From: CAIKNB01 sp041658705
GTDB taxonomy: Bacteria > Patescibacteriota > Patescibacteriia > 2-12-FULL-60-25
Length of the DNA stretch: 49,195 nucleotides
Direction: 5' to 3'
Assembly: GCA_041658705.1 (NCBI GenBank)
Contig: JBAZZT010000011.1
Span: forward strand, 1-49,195
The position numbers were made by a program, and so were the translations under genes. A model generated the notes under the pieces. It saw only the letters and a list, made by a program, of their open reading frames with translations, did no database searches and was not told the DNA's origin. This document shows positions 1 to 6,918 of this stretch, one piece after another. How positions within the stretch are numbered: position 1 is the stretch's first letter; every line of letters starts with the position of its first letter.

Positions 1-2
1 AT

Positions 3-173
3 GCTTTCCTGTCCGACGAGATTCCCGAGAACCCACGATGGCTATTCAGGGTAAGTGAGACGTTTCGTACGCTGCGCCCCAAGTACACGGCCCTGTCAAT
101 CGCGCACGTCCTGGTCAAGGACGGAATTCTCCCCCGGGGGACCGGCCTGACACGCCGAGTTCGTGTTGAGTAG
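3..173 (+). CDS. 3' end of a truncated unknown gene
   Basis: An open frame runs in from the left edge without a start codon and stops at TAG 171-173, giving about 56 residues. It contains the segment RTLRPKYTALSIAHVLV, which recurs in translation near 1550-1605. No family is recognised. Because the same DNA is part of a direct repeat, this could be either a real gene tail or a repeat that happens to be open. The opposite strand of the repeat is also open, so the coding strand is uncertain. Confidence 0.3.
   Translation, partial: AFLSDEIPENPRWLFRVSETFRTLRPKYTALSIAHVLVKDGILPRGTGLTRRVRVE
66..163. repeat. left copy of a direct repeat of about 97 bp
   Basis: This stretch matches 1550-1645 in the same orientation at roughly 90 percent identity by eye. 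The two copies bracket the peptidase gene and the small acidic gene. They may be the remnants of a duplication or of an integration event. Confidence 0.7.
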
Positions 174-265
174 CCTCGCATGCCTACGGGCTTTGGCAAA
201 TAAGTACTCCGCGTTGACCGACGCCCGCGCAGACGGTCTAATGGCTGAAATACACGACAGGAGGT

Positions 266-1135
266 ATGAAGAAACCGTGGAACGTAGAGCAGAGAATCAA
301 GTCATCCGCTCCGGAGGACCAGAGACGTGCCTTGGAAGTCGCTCTGGACGAGGATCCGTATGTGGCTGCCCCGCAGGTGGAAGAGCTTGAGAAGACGGAG
401 CATGAACGGCAGGGGATTGAATGCTCGAAGTCGGGACTGGCCCGCTTGCTGGAACGCCTGCGACTGCCTTCTATCGAAATACCCGATTCCAGGATCCATG
501 TCGTCACCGATCAAGAGTTGAGCCTCAAGATCGGCGGAGAGTTGGAGGGGAAGATGCTCTTCGGTCACATCTACCTCGCGCGCCGCGATCCGCTTCAGTT
601 CTACAGGAATCTGACGCACGAGTTGAGCCACGCGGGGTCTTATTATGGTTTGGGCGTCATCCAAGGCATAGACCCTCGCCGGTTGCGCATGTGGCAGACG
701 CACCTCGGGCTCTCATTCCAACCCAAGCCGCAGAGCGAACGAGGTTCGGAGGTCTACTTCAATGGCTTGAATGAGGGGGCGACGGAGCTATGCGCAAGGT
801 TCCTGCGCAAACACCTGGTGAAGGAGATGCCGGGACTGGAGGATGAGCAGAAGTCTGATCTCAAGAGCTTCGTGCACTATCGGCCTTGCGTGATCCTCGT
901 GGACAGATTGATCAGATTGGTGGCAGAAGAGGAGCAGCTGTTTCGTGAGACCGTGCTGCGCGAGTTGTTGCGGGACTACTTCTCGGGCACCCAGCTGTTC
1001 TTGAAGAAGGTCGAGACCCACAAGAAAGGCTCGGTGAAAATACTCCGTTCCATGGACAGCACGCCGGATGACGCGCTCCGCGCCGCCGAAGCGCTTGGCT
1101 TCGACGATGCGCGACGGGCGATGTTGACGCGCTGA
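266..1135 (+). CDS. putative zinc metallopeptidase (HExxH zincin)
   Basis: This 289-residue protein carries HELSH at about residue 119, inside NLTHELSHAG, the classic HExxH zinc-binding and catalytic motif. A downstream NEGATE segment near residue 167 could supply the third glutamate ligand, as in gluzincins. There is no signal peptide or membrane segment, so a cytoplasmic or host-independent export role is open. AGGAGG at 259-264 lies only one base before the chosen ATG, which is unusually tight; no better in-frame ATG exists upstream because of a stop at 239. The gene sits between two copies of a direct repeat beside an excisionase-like HTH gene, suggesting mobile cargo. The substrate is unknown. 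The zincin call rests on the motif alone. Confidence 0.65.
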   Translation: MKKPWNVEQRIKSSAPEDQRRALEVALDEDPYVAAPQVEELEKTEHERQGIECSKSGLARLLERLRLPSIEIPDSRIHVVTDQELSLKIGGELEGKMLFGHIYLARRDPLQFYRNLTHELSHAGSYYGLGVIQGIDPRRLRMWQTHLGLSFQPKPQSERGSEVYFNGLNEGATELCARFLRKHLVKEMPGLEDEQKSDLKSFVHYRPCVILVDRLIRLVAEEEQLFRETVLRELLRDYFSGTQLFLKKVETHKKGSVKILRSMDSTPDDALRAAEALGFDDARRAMLTR

Positions 1136-1152
1136 CGATCCGGCGGGCGTCT

Positions 1153-1338
1153 TCAGTCGTCATCGTCGTCGTACGGATCCCAGTCGCCATCCGCGATTTT
1201 GTCGCCCGCGTTCTCGTAGTCCCATCTCACGACTTCGCCTTTCCTTTCCCCGGTCTCCTTGTCGATCACGTACTCGACCCTCGGGACGATCCCGAATTCC
1301 CCGCCGCTCTTGTACTCGGTCCGGTATTTGTCGCCCAT
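1153..1338 (-). CDS. small acidic hypothetical protein
   Basis: This is a 61-residue protein ending in a run of aspartates (DPYDDDDD) with an overall strong negative charge. A good ribosome binding site, GGAGG, sits eight bases before the ATG on the minus strand, which supports a real gene. It converges on the peptidase gene with only a short gap. Highly acidic small proteins can be DNA mimics or inhibitors, but nothing here proves that. No family is recognised. Confidence 0.55.
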   Translation of the reverse strand: MGDKYRTEYKSGGEFGIVPRVEYVIDKETGERKGEVVRWDYENAGDKIADGDWDPYDDDDD

Positions 1339-1404
1339 GGTGTGGCCTCCGTCGCATTAAGCTTGTTGCGCGGCGCAACGCGGGTCAAGAAAGTTCCGAC
1401 GAAA

Positions 1405-1875
1405 TCACCTGGCCCTGACGCGGAAAAATTCGCGGACAACGGAATGTCGGATGTTGAGACTCTCGCGACGCACGCTTTTCGCCGGCAGAAGCCGGCTGGT
1501 CCATCGAAGCACCGAACCTCGATGATGGCCGATGCACTTGAAGGCTCTGCGTACGCTGCGTCCCAAATACACGGCCCTGTCAATCGCGCACGTCCTGGTC
1601 CAGGAGGAATCCTCCCCCGCGCGACCGCCTGACACGCCGAGTTCGCGTTGGGCCTCCAGCGTACCGGGGAATCGTTCCTCGTTGATGCGACTCTTCGTGA
1701 TGTAGGCCTCCAGGTCCGACGCGCTGATGCGGATGAGCCGGTTGCCCAGGCGATGGTAGGGCAGGTAGCCTCGGGCCAGCCAGTCGTAGATCGTGCTCTT
1801 GGTGAAGCCCAAGCAGCGTGCTGCCTGCGCCGCCGTCAGGAGGCGCGGAATGGATGGGGTTGAATCGTGTGACAT
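1405..1875 (-). CDS. excisionase/MerR-type HTH DNA-binding protein, altered C-terminus
   Basis: Residues about 9-62 form a helix-turn-helix of the excisionase (HTH_17) type: LLTAAQAARCLGF, then STIYDWLARGYLPYHRLG and a following LIRISASDLEAY strand-helix. Such proteins act as recombination directionality factors or as small repressors. The remaining residues up to 156 are arginine-rich and read through the right copy of the direct repeat on the antisense strand. The natural C-terminus may therefore have been replaced by repeat sequence. No clear Shine-Dalgarno sequence precedes the ATG. The context next to a duplicated segment and a peptidase is consistent with a decayed mobile element. Confidence 0.65.
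   Translation of the reverse strand: MSHDSTPSIPRLLTAAQAARCLGFTKSTIYDWLARGYLPYHRLGNRLIRISASDLEAYITKSRINEERFPGTLEAQRELGVSGGRAGEDSSWTRTCAIDRAVYLGRSVRRAFKCIGHHRGSVLRWTSRLLPAKSVRRESLNIRHSVVREFFRVRAR
1550..1645. repeat. right copy of the direct repeat of about 97 bp
   Basis: This is the counterpart of 66-163 and begins with the shared CGTACGCTGCG. It overlaps the 3' part of the HTH gene. Small indels and substitutions distinguish the two copies. Confidence 0.7.
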
Positions 1876-1914
1876 AGAAGTTTCGTTTAGGGATTAGTCT
1901 AGTTTCAGGAGGGT

Positions 1915-2118
1915 ATGCCGTCAGTGGGACGATTGGCCCCATGTGGGGATATCTCATTGAGTGAACGACAGTGGCGCCACTGGTTGATTATTGTAGCCGG
2001 GCGCAGCGGCCAGGAAAGTGGGCGCAACCGGACGCGCAAGTCCGCTTTCTTGTACCGAGAGGTGTACAAGTTGTCCGGCATGATCACCCGTATCGTCTCT
2101 CGGTTGTCGAACTTGTAG
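1915..2118 (+). CDS. possible small basic protein
   Basis: A 67-residue frame begins two bases after AGGAGG and ends 18 bases before a strong terminator hairpin. The product is rich in arginine and lysine, and its codon choice (ATC, GTC, AAG, TTG) resembles the neighbours. The opposite strand also has a plausible frame over 1905-2210, but that one runs through the terminator hairpin. No family is recognised, and it may not be a gene. Confidence 0.35.
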   Translation: MPSVGRLAPCGDISLSERQWRHWLIIVAGRSGQESGRNRTRKSAFLYREVYKLSGMITRIVSRLSNL

Positions 2119-2136
2119 CAGTCTGGTGCACCAGGT

Positions 2137-2162
2137 AAAAACAGCTCCAACGAGCTGTTTTT
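2137..2162 (+). terminator. Rho-independent terminator
   Basis: AAAAACAGCT and AGCTGTTTTT form a perfect 10-bp stem around a 6-base loop, ending in T residues. The flanking A and T runs allow it to work on both strands. Confidence 0.75.
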
Positions 2163-2210
2163 GCATTTAAATATAATTTTCAAAAGTAATCCGAGAACTA
2201 TCTTAACCAC

Positions 2211-2238
2211 TTGACTTTTTCGCTGACGATGCTATTTT
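2211..2238 (+). promoter_or_regulatory. promoter of the Cys-rich protein gene
   Basis: TTGACT is followed 16 bases later by TATTTT. Transcription would begin near 2245, leaving an untranslated leader of about 87 bases before the ATG at 2332. Confidence 0.55.
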
Positions 2239-2331
2239 CTGTCTGCCCTTTGATTTTGTCGATCCCGTACGTCGCGGTGAATTGGGGCAAGAATGGATTT
2301 TTGACAAGGGACCAGGGAAAAGAGAAGAGCC

Positions 2332-2898
2332 ATGACGACAAAGAATTACAGTGGACGTGGACGTTGTATGATGGCTGGGGGCGGCTGGCATAGCGATGAA
2401 TCGGTTGAGCCGACTCCATCGACCGAAGCGCAGACGAGCCCGTCTGAAGTCTCTACCGGCGACGCGCCGAAGGATGAGTCCGGCGAAGAGAGCTCCGCGC
2501 CGAACATCCCATTTTCACCAAAAAGACCTCGAAGCATGAGGCAAATCTTGAGCATCGTGGCCTGCTTGTTCATCACGGCAGTCGGCGTGTATGCGACAAT
2601 CAACACCATCTGGGGGAAAGAACCCTCCGAGGAGACCTTGGGCGAATGCAGGGTCAGGTGCGGCGAGGAGAGTCATAGATTGATTTGCTTCCTTAATCCG
2701 CACGGATGCAAGGAAGACTTATATCGCTGCGTCGAAGTTTGCGATCAAAGGTGCTTCGCTGCGGCGAAGAAATGCGAGAAGCTCCAAGGCGAGTTCATCT
2801 GGAAGTTCTTCGGTGGTCCCAAATGGGAAAACACGCCGCGCGGCCGATGTTTCCAAGAAGTCGCGCGCACGCCCGTCTGTAGCACCGGAGGGCAATGA
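2332..2898 (+). CDS. membrane-anchored Cys-rich hypothetical protein
   Basis: This 188-residue protein has a low-complexity cytoplasmic N-terminus rich in Ser, Glu, Pro and Thr (about 20-65). A single transmembrane helix follows near 68-93, beginning MRQILSIVACLF. The C-terminal part of about 95 residues contains ten cysteines, with pairs such as CRVRC, CVEVC and CDQRC. Ten cysteines in an exported domain suggest up to five disulfides; this is an inference from the count and the topology. The gene has its own promoter at 2211-2238 and a terminator at 2929-2961, so it is a stand-alone unit. No family is recognised. Confidence 0.6.
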   Translation: MTTKNYSGRGRCMMAGGGWHSDESVEPTPSTEAQTSPSEVSTGDAPKDESGEESSAPNIPFSPKRPRSMRQILSIVACLFITAVGVYATINTIWGKEPSEETLGECRVRCGEESHRLICFLNPHGCKEDLYRCVEVCDQRCFAAAKKCEKLQGEFIWKFFGGPKWENTPRGRCFQEVARTPVCSTGGQ

Positions 2899-2928
2899 CC
2901 TCCACGCTGGACTGACGACAGTCTTGTA

Positions 2929-2961
2929 CCGATCCGGAAAGATACCCGGGTCGGTTTTTTT
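2929..2961 (+). terminator. Rho-independent terminator
   Basis: CCGATCCGG pairs with CCGGGTCGG (one G-U pair) and is followed by seven T. It lies 30 bases after the Cys-rich gene. Confidence 0.75.
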
Positions 2962-3037
2962 GATGAGCAAATTGTGATGCGTCGGCCGTGACTTTCGCAT
3001 GGACAAAAATGCCCGATTTCGCTACTCTTTGCGCAAT

Positions 3038-3183
3038 ATGCCCCGTACTACAACTTCGATATCATGCTATGCATTGCCAACCTTTGAATCTAGGCCGACC
3101 ATTAAGCCAATAATTAACTCTGCGGTTTCAACCGCCACGCGCATGCTGGTGCGGGGCGGATCGAAGTTGTAGTCACGGGGTAT
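3038..3183 (+). promoter_or_regulatory. long inverted repeat in the proS leader, possible RNA switch
   Basis: The arm at 3041-3060 (CCCCGTACTACAACTTCGAT) is complementary to 3160-3180, giving 14 bp, a one-base bulge and 6 bp more. The right arm ends one base before the proS ATG at 3182, so the paired form would hide the start region and the GGGG that could serve as ribosome binding site. Inside the 99-base loop, 3122-3135 forms a small perfect hairpin (GCGGTT/AACCGC). No T-box core sequence was recognised. Confidence 0.6.
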
Positions 3184-4450
3184 GAAAATGTCCCGTTTGT
3201 TCACCAAGACCTCAAAAACCGCTCCGGCCGAGGCTGACACCGCCAATGCTAAATTCCTGTTGCAAGGCGCCTTCGTGCATCAAGAGATGGCCGGCGTGTA
3301 TTCGTGGTTGCCGCTTGGGTTGCGCGCGCTGAATAAAGTCGTCGGCATCATCCGTGAAGAGATGAACGCCATCGGCGGGCAGGAAATCCTCATGTCAGCG
3401 CTCCAGCCGAAAGAGAATTGGGAAACCACGGGCCGCTGGGATTCGGTGGACATCCTGTTCAAGATCCATAGCCAGACCGACAAGGATTATGCCTTGGGTT
3501 GCAGCCACGAGGAGCTCGTGACGCCGCTGGTCGGTTCCTTCATCCATTCATACAAGGATTTGCCTCTGGCCGTGTATCAGATCCAGACCAAATTCCGCGA
3601 CGAGCTGCGCGCTAAGTCCGGCGTTTTGCGCGGCCGCGAGTTCGGCATGAAAGATCTGTATTCCTTCCACGCCACACAAGAAGATCTGGAGCAGTATTAC
3701 CAAAAAGTCCTCCAAGCCTACATCCGGGTTTTCCAGCGCTGCGGTTTAGATGTGAAAGTCGCCGAAGCTTCGGGCGGAATTTTCACCAAAAATGTCTCTC
3801 ATGAATTCCAGGTCGTGACGCCGGCTGGCGAGGATATGATTTTGGCCTGTCCGAATTGCACTTTCGCCCAGAATTCCGAAATCGCGACCTTGAAAGATGG
3901 CGACAAATGCCCGAATTGCGGCGGCGTCCTGGCGACCGTCAAAGGCGTTGAAGTCGGCAACATCTTCGATCTCGGCACCAAATATTCGGACGCATTCAAA
4001 GTCGAATTCACGGATGAGTCAGGCAAACGGCAGACCGCTCTGATGGGTTGCTACGGCATCGGCACGACGCGGCTGGTGGGCACGGTCGTCGAAGCGTCGC
4101 ATGACGAGCGCGGCATCATCTGGCCTAAGAGCGTGGCGCCGTTCCAGATCCATTTGGTCTCGCTTGGTTCGAAAGATGCGGACACGCAAGCCCGCATCAC
4201 GGAAACCGCCACGGCGCTGTACGAAGATTTGATGAAGCAGGGGATTGAAGTCTTGTGGGACGAGCGCGAAGCGTCACCCGGAGAAAAACTCGCCGACGCC
4301 GACTTGCTCGGCATGCCGCTGCGCATCTTGGTTTCCGAGAAGACGCTCAAGGAAGAATCAATCGAATGGAAACTGCGCGGAGAAAAAGACGCCAAGCTGG
4401 TCAAGCTTGAGGATGCGGTGGAAGAAGTTGGTGCTTTCGTAAAGGAATAA
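3182..4450 (+). CDS. proS: prolyl-tRNA synthetase, short form without editing insert
   Basis: Class II ProRS charges tRNA-Pro with proline. Motif 2 (TKFRDELRAKSGVLRGREFGM) spans about residues 139-159, and motif 3 (GIGTTRLVGTVVEA) is near 291-304. The CPNC...CPNC segment near 222-246 lies where full-length bacterial enzymes carry the INS editing domain. That domain is absent, which explains 422 residues against about 570. A C-terminal anticodon-binding domain follows (QIHLVSLG to the end). Proofreading of Ala-tRNA-Pro must come from elsewhere or be dispensed with. Translation may start at 3182 or at the second ATG at 3188, which gives the usual MSRLF start. A terminator follows directly. Confidence 0.95.
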   Translation: MKMSRLFTKTSKTAPAEADTANAKFLLQGAFVHQEMAGVYSWLPLGLRALNKVVGIIREEMNAIGGQEILMSALQPKENWETTGRWDSVDILFKIHSQTDKDYALGCSHEELVTPLVGSFIHSYKDLPLAVYQIQTKFRDELRAKSGVLRGREFGMKDLYSFHATQEDLEQYYQKVLQAYIRVFQRCGLDVKVAEASGGIFTKNVSHEFQVVTPAGEDMILACPNCTFAQNSEIATLKDGDKCPNCGGVLATVKGVEVGNIFDLGTKYSDAFKVEFTDESGKRQTALMGCYGIGTTRLVGTVVEASHDERGIIWPKSVAPFQIHLVSLGSKDADTQARITETATALYEDLMKQGIEVLWDEREASPGEKLADADLLGMPLRILVSEKTLKEESIEWKLRGEKDAKLVKLEDAVEEVGAFVKE

Positions 4451-4455
4451 AAAAC

Positions 4456-4486
4456 AGCCCGGTAGCGCAAGTCGCCGGGCTTTTTT
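4456..4486. terminator. terminator after proS, probably bidirectional
   Basis: AGCCCGG pairs with CCGGGCT, followed by six T; an A run precedes the stem. It lies between convergent proS and the Nudix gene. Confidence 0.8.
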
Positions 4487-4518
4487 AGTCCAAACCATTT
4501 TAGTCGACGAAGCCGCGT

Positions 4519-5049
4519 TCAGCGGAACAAATCATAGGCGGCGAGGCCTTTCAGGACATCGCCGGATGCTTCCGGGTTGTCCTTCAAGCGCGCTCCGATG
4601 TCTTGGCGCGTCAACCAGATGGCTTTGAGTCCGTCCTCTGACGGTTCGAGTTTTTGTCCGACCAGCTCCAATCCGCCGACGGTCGCGAAGATATAACTTC
4701 TGACGCGACTTATGCCCACGTAGGCATAGGGCGCAGACAAGAGCTTCAGCTCGGCGGCGCGATAGCCGGTCTCTTCTTCCAATTCGCGCAGCGCCGCGGC
4801 GTGCGGATCCTCCTGGGGATTGACCCAGCCGCTCGGGAAATCCAGGACGCGCGAACCGGTCGTGTAGCGCTCCTCTTCGATCAACAGGAAGCGTCCGGCG
4901 TCTTCGGCGATGATCACGCAGTAGGGCTCGCGTTCCAAGACGTAGTAGTTACCCGGCATTCCGTTGGAGAAAACGACTTCGTCATGGCGGATGCTATACC
5001 AGGGGTTGGAGTGGACGATGTGGCTTGATAAAGTGCGGATTTTTGCCAT
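4519..5049 (-). CDS. Nudix hydrolase, ADP-ribose pyrophosphatase-like
   Basis: This 176-residue protein contains a complete Nudix box, from GWVNPQE through REL to EEETGY, matching G-x5-E-x7-RE-U-xEE-x-GU, at about residues 74-96. Nudix enzymes cleave nucleoside diphosphate derivatives using metal bound by the box glutamates. The N-terminal strand pattern and the SGWVNPQEDP region resemble ADP-ribose and ADP-sugar pyrophosphatases, but the substrate cannot be fixed from sequence. It is convergent with proS and lies downstream of pilT on the same strand, behind the pilT terminator. There is no strong Shine-Dalgarno sequence; a possible TAAGGT -10 sits six bases before the ATG. Confidence 0.85.
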   Translation of the reverse strand: MAKIRTLSSHIVHSNPWYSIRHDEVVFSNGMPGNYYVLEREPYCVIIAEDAGRFLLIEEERYTTGSRVLDFPSGWVNPQEDPHAAALRELEEETGYRAAELKLLSAPYAYVGISRVRSYIFATVGGLELVGQKLEPSEDGLKAIWLTRQDIGARLKDNPEASGDVLKGLAAYDLFR

Positions 5050-5081
5050 GTCGAGACCTTACCAGCGGCAGTCTTAAAAAT

Positions 5082-5105
5082 CAAAAAAGCGCGCTTCAAC
5101 GCGCT
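5082..5105 (-). terminator. pilT terminator
   Basis: AGCGCG and CGCGCT close a 6-base loop, and the minus strand then runs into six T. It is 20 bases past the pilT stop. Confidence 0.7.
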
Positions 5106-5125
5106 CTTTTGTTAACCTCCGCTCG

Positions 5126-6181
5126 TCATTTGAAATTCTTGGGATTGCGCGCGAACTCGTGGGCCGTCTCGGAGCTGACTTTCTTTTCTTCGACCAAGAG
5201 TTGCAGTTCCTGATCCAAATCCACCATGTGCGCATCGGAGGACGAGAAGATGACGTTCTGCAGTTGTTCGGTGTGGCCTTCGCGCACGATGGTCGAGACG
5301 GCGTGGTTCATGACCATGACTTCGTGCACCGGGGTGAGCGTGCCGTCCACGGACGGAATCAAGAGTTGCGAGATGACGCCTTTGAGCACGAGCGAGAGTT
5401 GGAGCCGGATTTGCGTCTGCTGGTTGCCGGGGAAGGTGTTGATGATGCGTTCGACCGTCTGCGCCGCGCCGTTGGTGTGCAGGGTGGCGAAGACCAAGTG
5501 CCCGGTCTCGGCCAAAGTCAGTGCTGTGGCGATGGTCTCGGGATCGCGCATCTCGCCGATCAAGATGATGTCCGGATCCTGGCGGAAGAGGTGCTTGAGC
5601 CCGTCGGCGAAAGACATGAAGTCAGATCCCAATTCACGCTGCGAGACGAAGCTTTGTTTGTCGGCATAGACGAATTCTATCGGATCCTCCAGCGTCACGA
5701 TATGTTTGGTCTCGTTCTGGTTGATGTACTCGATCATGCTGGCGAGGAGCGTGGATTTTCCCGCGCCGGTCGGCCCAGTCACGAGCACTATGCCTTGCGG
5801 CAGTTTGACGAAGTCGAGCACGGCTTCGGGCGCCTCAAGCTCATCCAAAGTCGGGATCGTCGCCGGGATGTAGCGCGCCGCCAAAGCTGGCTCGCGGCTC
5901 TTCCAGAACAAGCTGATGCGGAAGCGTTCGCCGTGGGGCAAGGCAAAAGACGTATCGATGTCTTGATGGCGCTCGAAGCTGGCGTAGACTTCGGGCGTCA
6001 GGATTATTTTGAATTCGGCGAGCAGGACTTTTTGCGTCAAGACCTCCCCCTCGTCGCGTTTCAGGACTTTGTTGATGCGATAGACAGGCGGATTGTTGAC
6101 CGCCAAATGGATATCCGAAGCCTTGAGCTCGATGGCGCGGCTGAAAAGTTTATTCAGCAAGGAAGGTGCTTCGCTGGGCAT
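5126..6181 (-). CDS. pilT: type IV pilus retraction ATPase PilT
   Basis: This 351-residue secretion-superfamily ATPase powers pilus retraction at the inner face of the membrane. The Walker A motif GPTGAGKS is at 136-143, and the Walker B region IILIGEMRDPET is near 205-216. The His box follows as TGHLVFATLHTN near 226-237, and the Asp box is IVTLEDPIEF. It is the usual PilT length and lacks the long N-terminal domain of PilB. The start codon lies one base from the right arm of a perfect 20-bp inverted repeat. No Shine-Dalgarno sequence is visible. Its extension partner pilB is encoded 20 kb away at 25454-27316, so pilus genes are scattered in this window. Confidence 0.93.
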   Translation of the reverse strand: MPSEAPSLLNKLFSRAIELKASDIHLAVNNPPVYRINKVLKRDEGEVLTQKVLLAEFKIILTPEVYASFERHQDIDTSFALPHGERFRISLFWKSREPALAARYIPATIPTLDELEAPEAVLDFVKLPQGIVLVTGPTGAGKSTLLASMIEYINQNETKHIVTLEDPIEFVYADKQSFVSQRELGSDFMSFADGLKHLFRQDPDIILIGEMRDPETIATALTLAETGHLVFATLHTNGAAQTVERIINTFPGNQQTQIRLQLSLVLKGVISQLLIPSVDGTLTPVHEVMVMNHAVSTIVREGHTEQLQNVIFSSSDAHMVDLDQELQLLVEEKKVSSETAHEFARNPKNFK

Positions 6182-6182
6182 A

Positions 6183-6295
6183 CCATGTAAGACAAAAATT
6201 ATTTATTCGCTTTTTAACCCTTGATCAAGATTTGAGGCCACATAGCAAAACTTAAAGGTAATCCAACCGGTTTTTATAATTTTTGTCTTACATGG
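6183..6295 (-). promoter_or_regulatory. perfect 20-bp inverted repeat in the pilT leader
   Basis: CCATGTAAGACAAAAATTAT at 6183-6202 is exactly complementary to 6276-6295, with 73 bases between. On the minus strand the downstream arm ends one base before the pilT ATG. The arrangement matches that at proS, but the sequences are unrelated. Confidence 0.6.
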
Positions 6296-6325
6296 CATAT
6301 TTTGGGTATAGGATAGCATGAAGAG

Positions 6326-6507
6326 AGACGGTAGGCAGTAGACGGTAGCCAGAAAATATAAAGCAAATGTCATCCTCGAGCGAAGCGAAGGATCTTCCTA
6401 TACCTTAAGGAATTGGAAGATTCTTCGGCCGTCAGACGGCCTCAAGAATGACATCCTCTTATTTTTGGCTTTTGGCTACACTCTACTCTCTACCCTCTAC
6501 TCTCTAA
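6326..6507. repeat. word repeats and a long hairpin repeat
   Basis: GTAGACGGTAGCC-type words flank a hairpin at 6369-6453 that begins TGTCATCCTCGAGCGAAG and ends CTCAAGAATGACA. The same hairpin subfamily appears inverted at 14839-14924. No gene is seen here. Confidence 0.7.
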
Positions 6508-6514
6508 TTTATTA

Positions 6515-6547
6515 CAAAACCACCGGCTTTCGCCGGCGGATTTTTTT
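6515..6547 (-). terminator. terminator of the HU gene
   Basis: CCACCGGC and GCCGGCGG form an 8-bp stem around TTTC. T runs follow on both strands. Confidence 0.75.
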
Positions 6548-6553
6548 GATTTT

Positions 6554-6874
6554 TTACGCTTGCGGTTCCGGTATGGTTGGCAGCTGGTTGAGCTGTAGGC
6601 GCTTGAGGGCGTCCTTCAAACCTTTACCCGCTTTGAACTTGGGGACAGTCACCGAAGGGATGATTATTTTTTGAGTGGTGTTCTGCGGGTTCACGCCGGT
6701 GCGGCCTTTGCGCGTCCGGGCGCTGAAAGCACCGAAGCCGGCGATGGTGACTTCGCCGCCCTTTTTGAGCGTTTCGGTCACGATCTCCACGAATCCCTCG
6801 ACCATGTCCTCGGCCTGTTTCTTGGTGATGCCGACTTTGTCGGCGAGATAAGAGATAAGCTCTGCTTTGTTCAT
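6554..6874 (-). CDS. hup: HU-family DNA-binding protein
   Basis: This is a 106-residue nucleoid protein. It has the typical N-terminal helices (MNKAELISYLADKVGITKKQAE), the GFGAFSARTRKGRTGVNP turn at about 46-63 and the DNA-minor-groove arm with P62. The family is normally about 90 residues; here a short extra tail (LNQLPTIPEPQA) is added. HU dimers bend and compact DNA. It lies directly downstream of ymdB on the same strand, 44 bases away. No Shine-Dalgarno sequence is evident; CATAAT about 15 bases before the ATG is a possible -10. Confidence 0.93.
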   Translation of the reverse strand: MNKAELISYLADKVGITKKQAEDMVEGFVEIVTETLKKGGEVTIAGFGAFSARTRKGRTGVNPQNTTQKIIIPSVTVPKFKAGKGLKDALKRLQLNQLPTIPEPQA

Positions 6875-6918
6875 ATAATTGGGTTGATTATTATGCTTGA
6901 ATGGTACCAGTTTTCGTC

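Noticed and set aside
1905..2210. Minus-strand frame of 101 residues opposite the small basic candidate
   Set aside because: Its 5' part runs through the perfect terminator hairpin at 2137-2162 and no ribosome binding site precedes it, although part of its translation reads plausibly.
3038..3183. T-box riboswitch or mobile-element terminal repeats at proS
   Set aside because: No T-box core sequence or specifier-loop layout was recognised, and the arms occur only once, unlike a transposon family.
5159..6190. Long open frame antisense to pilT, and similar long antisense frames over infB (15001-16335), rpsA and protein B (38781-40079)
   Set aside because: They mirror the codon structure of strong genes on the other strand, have biased composition (His, Asp, Gly, Arg rich) and lack ribosome binding sites.
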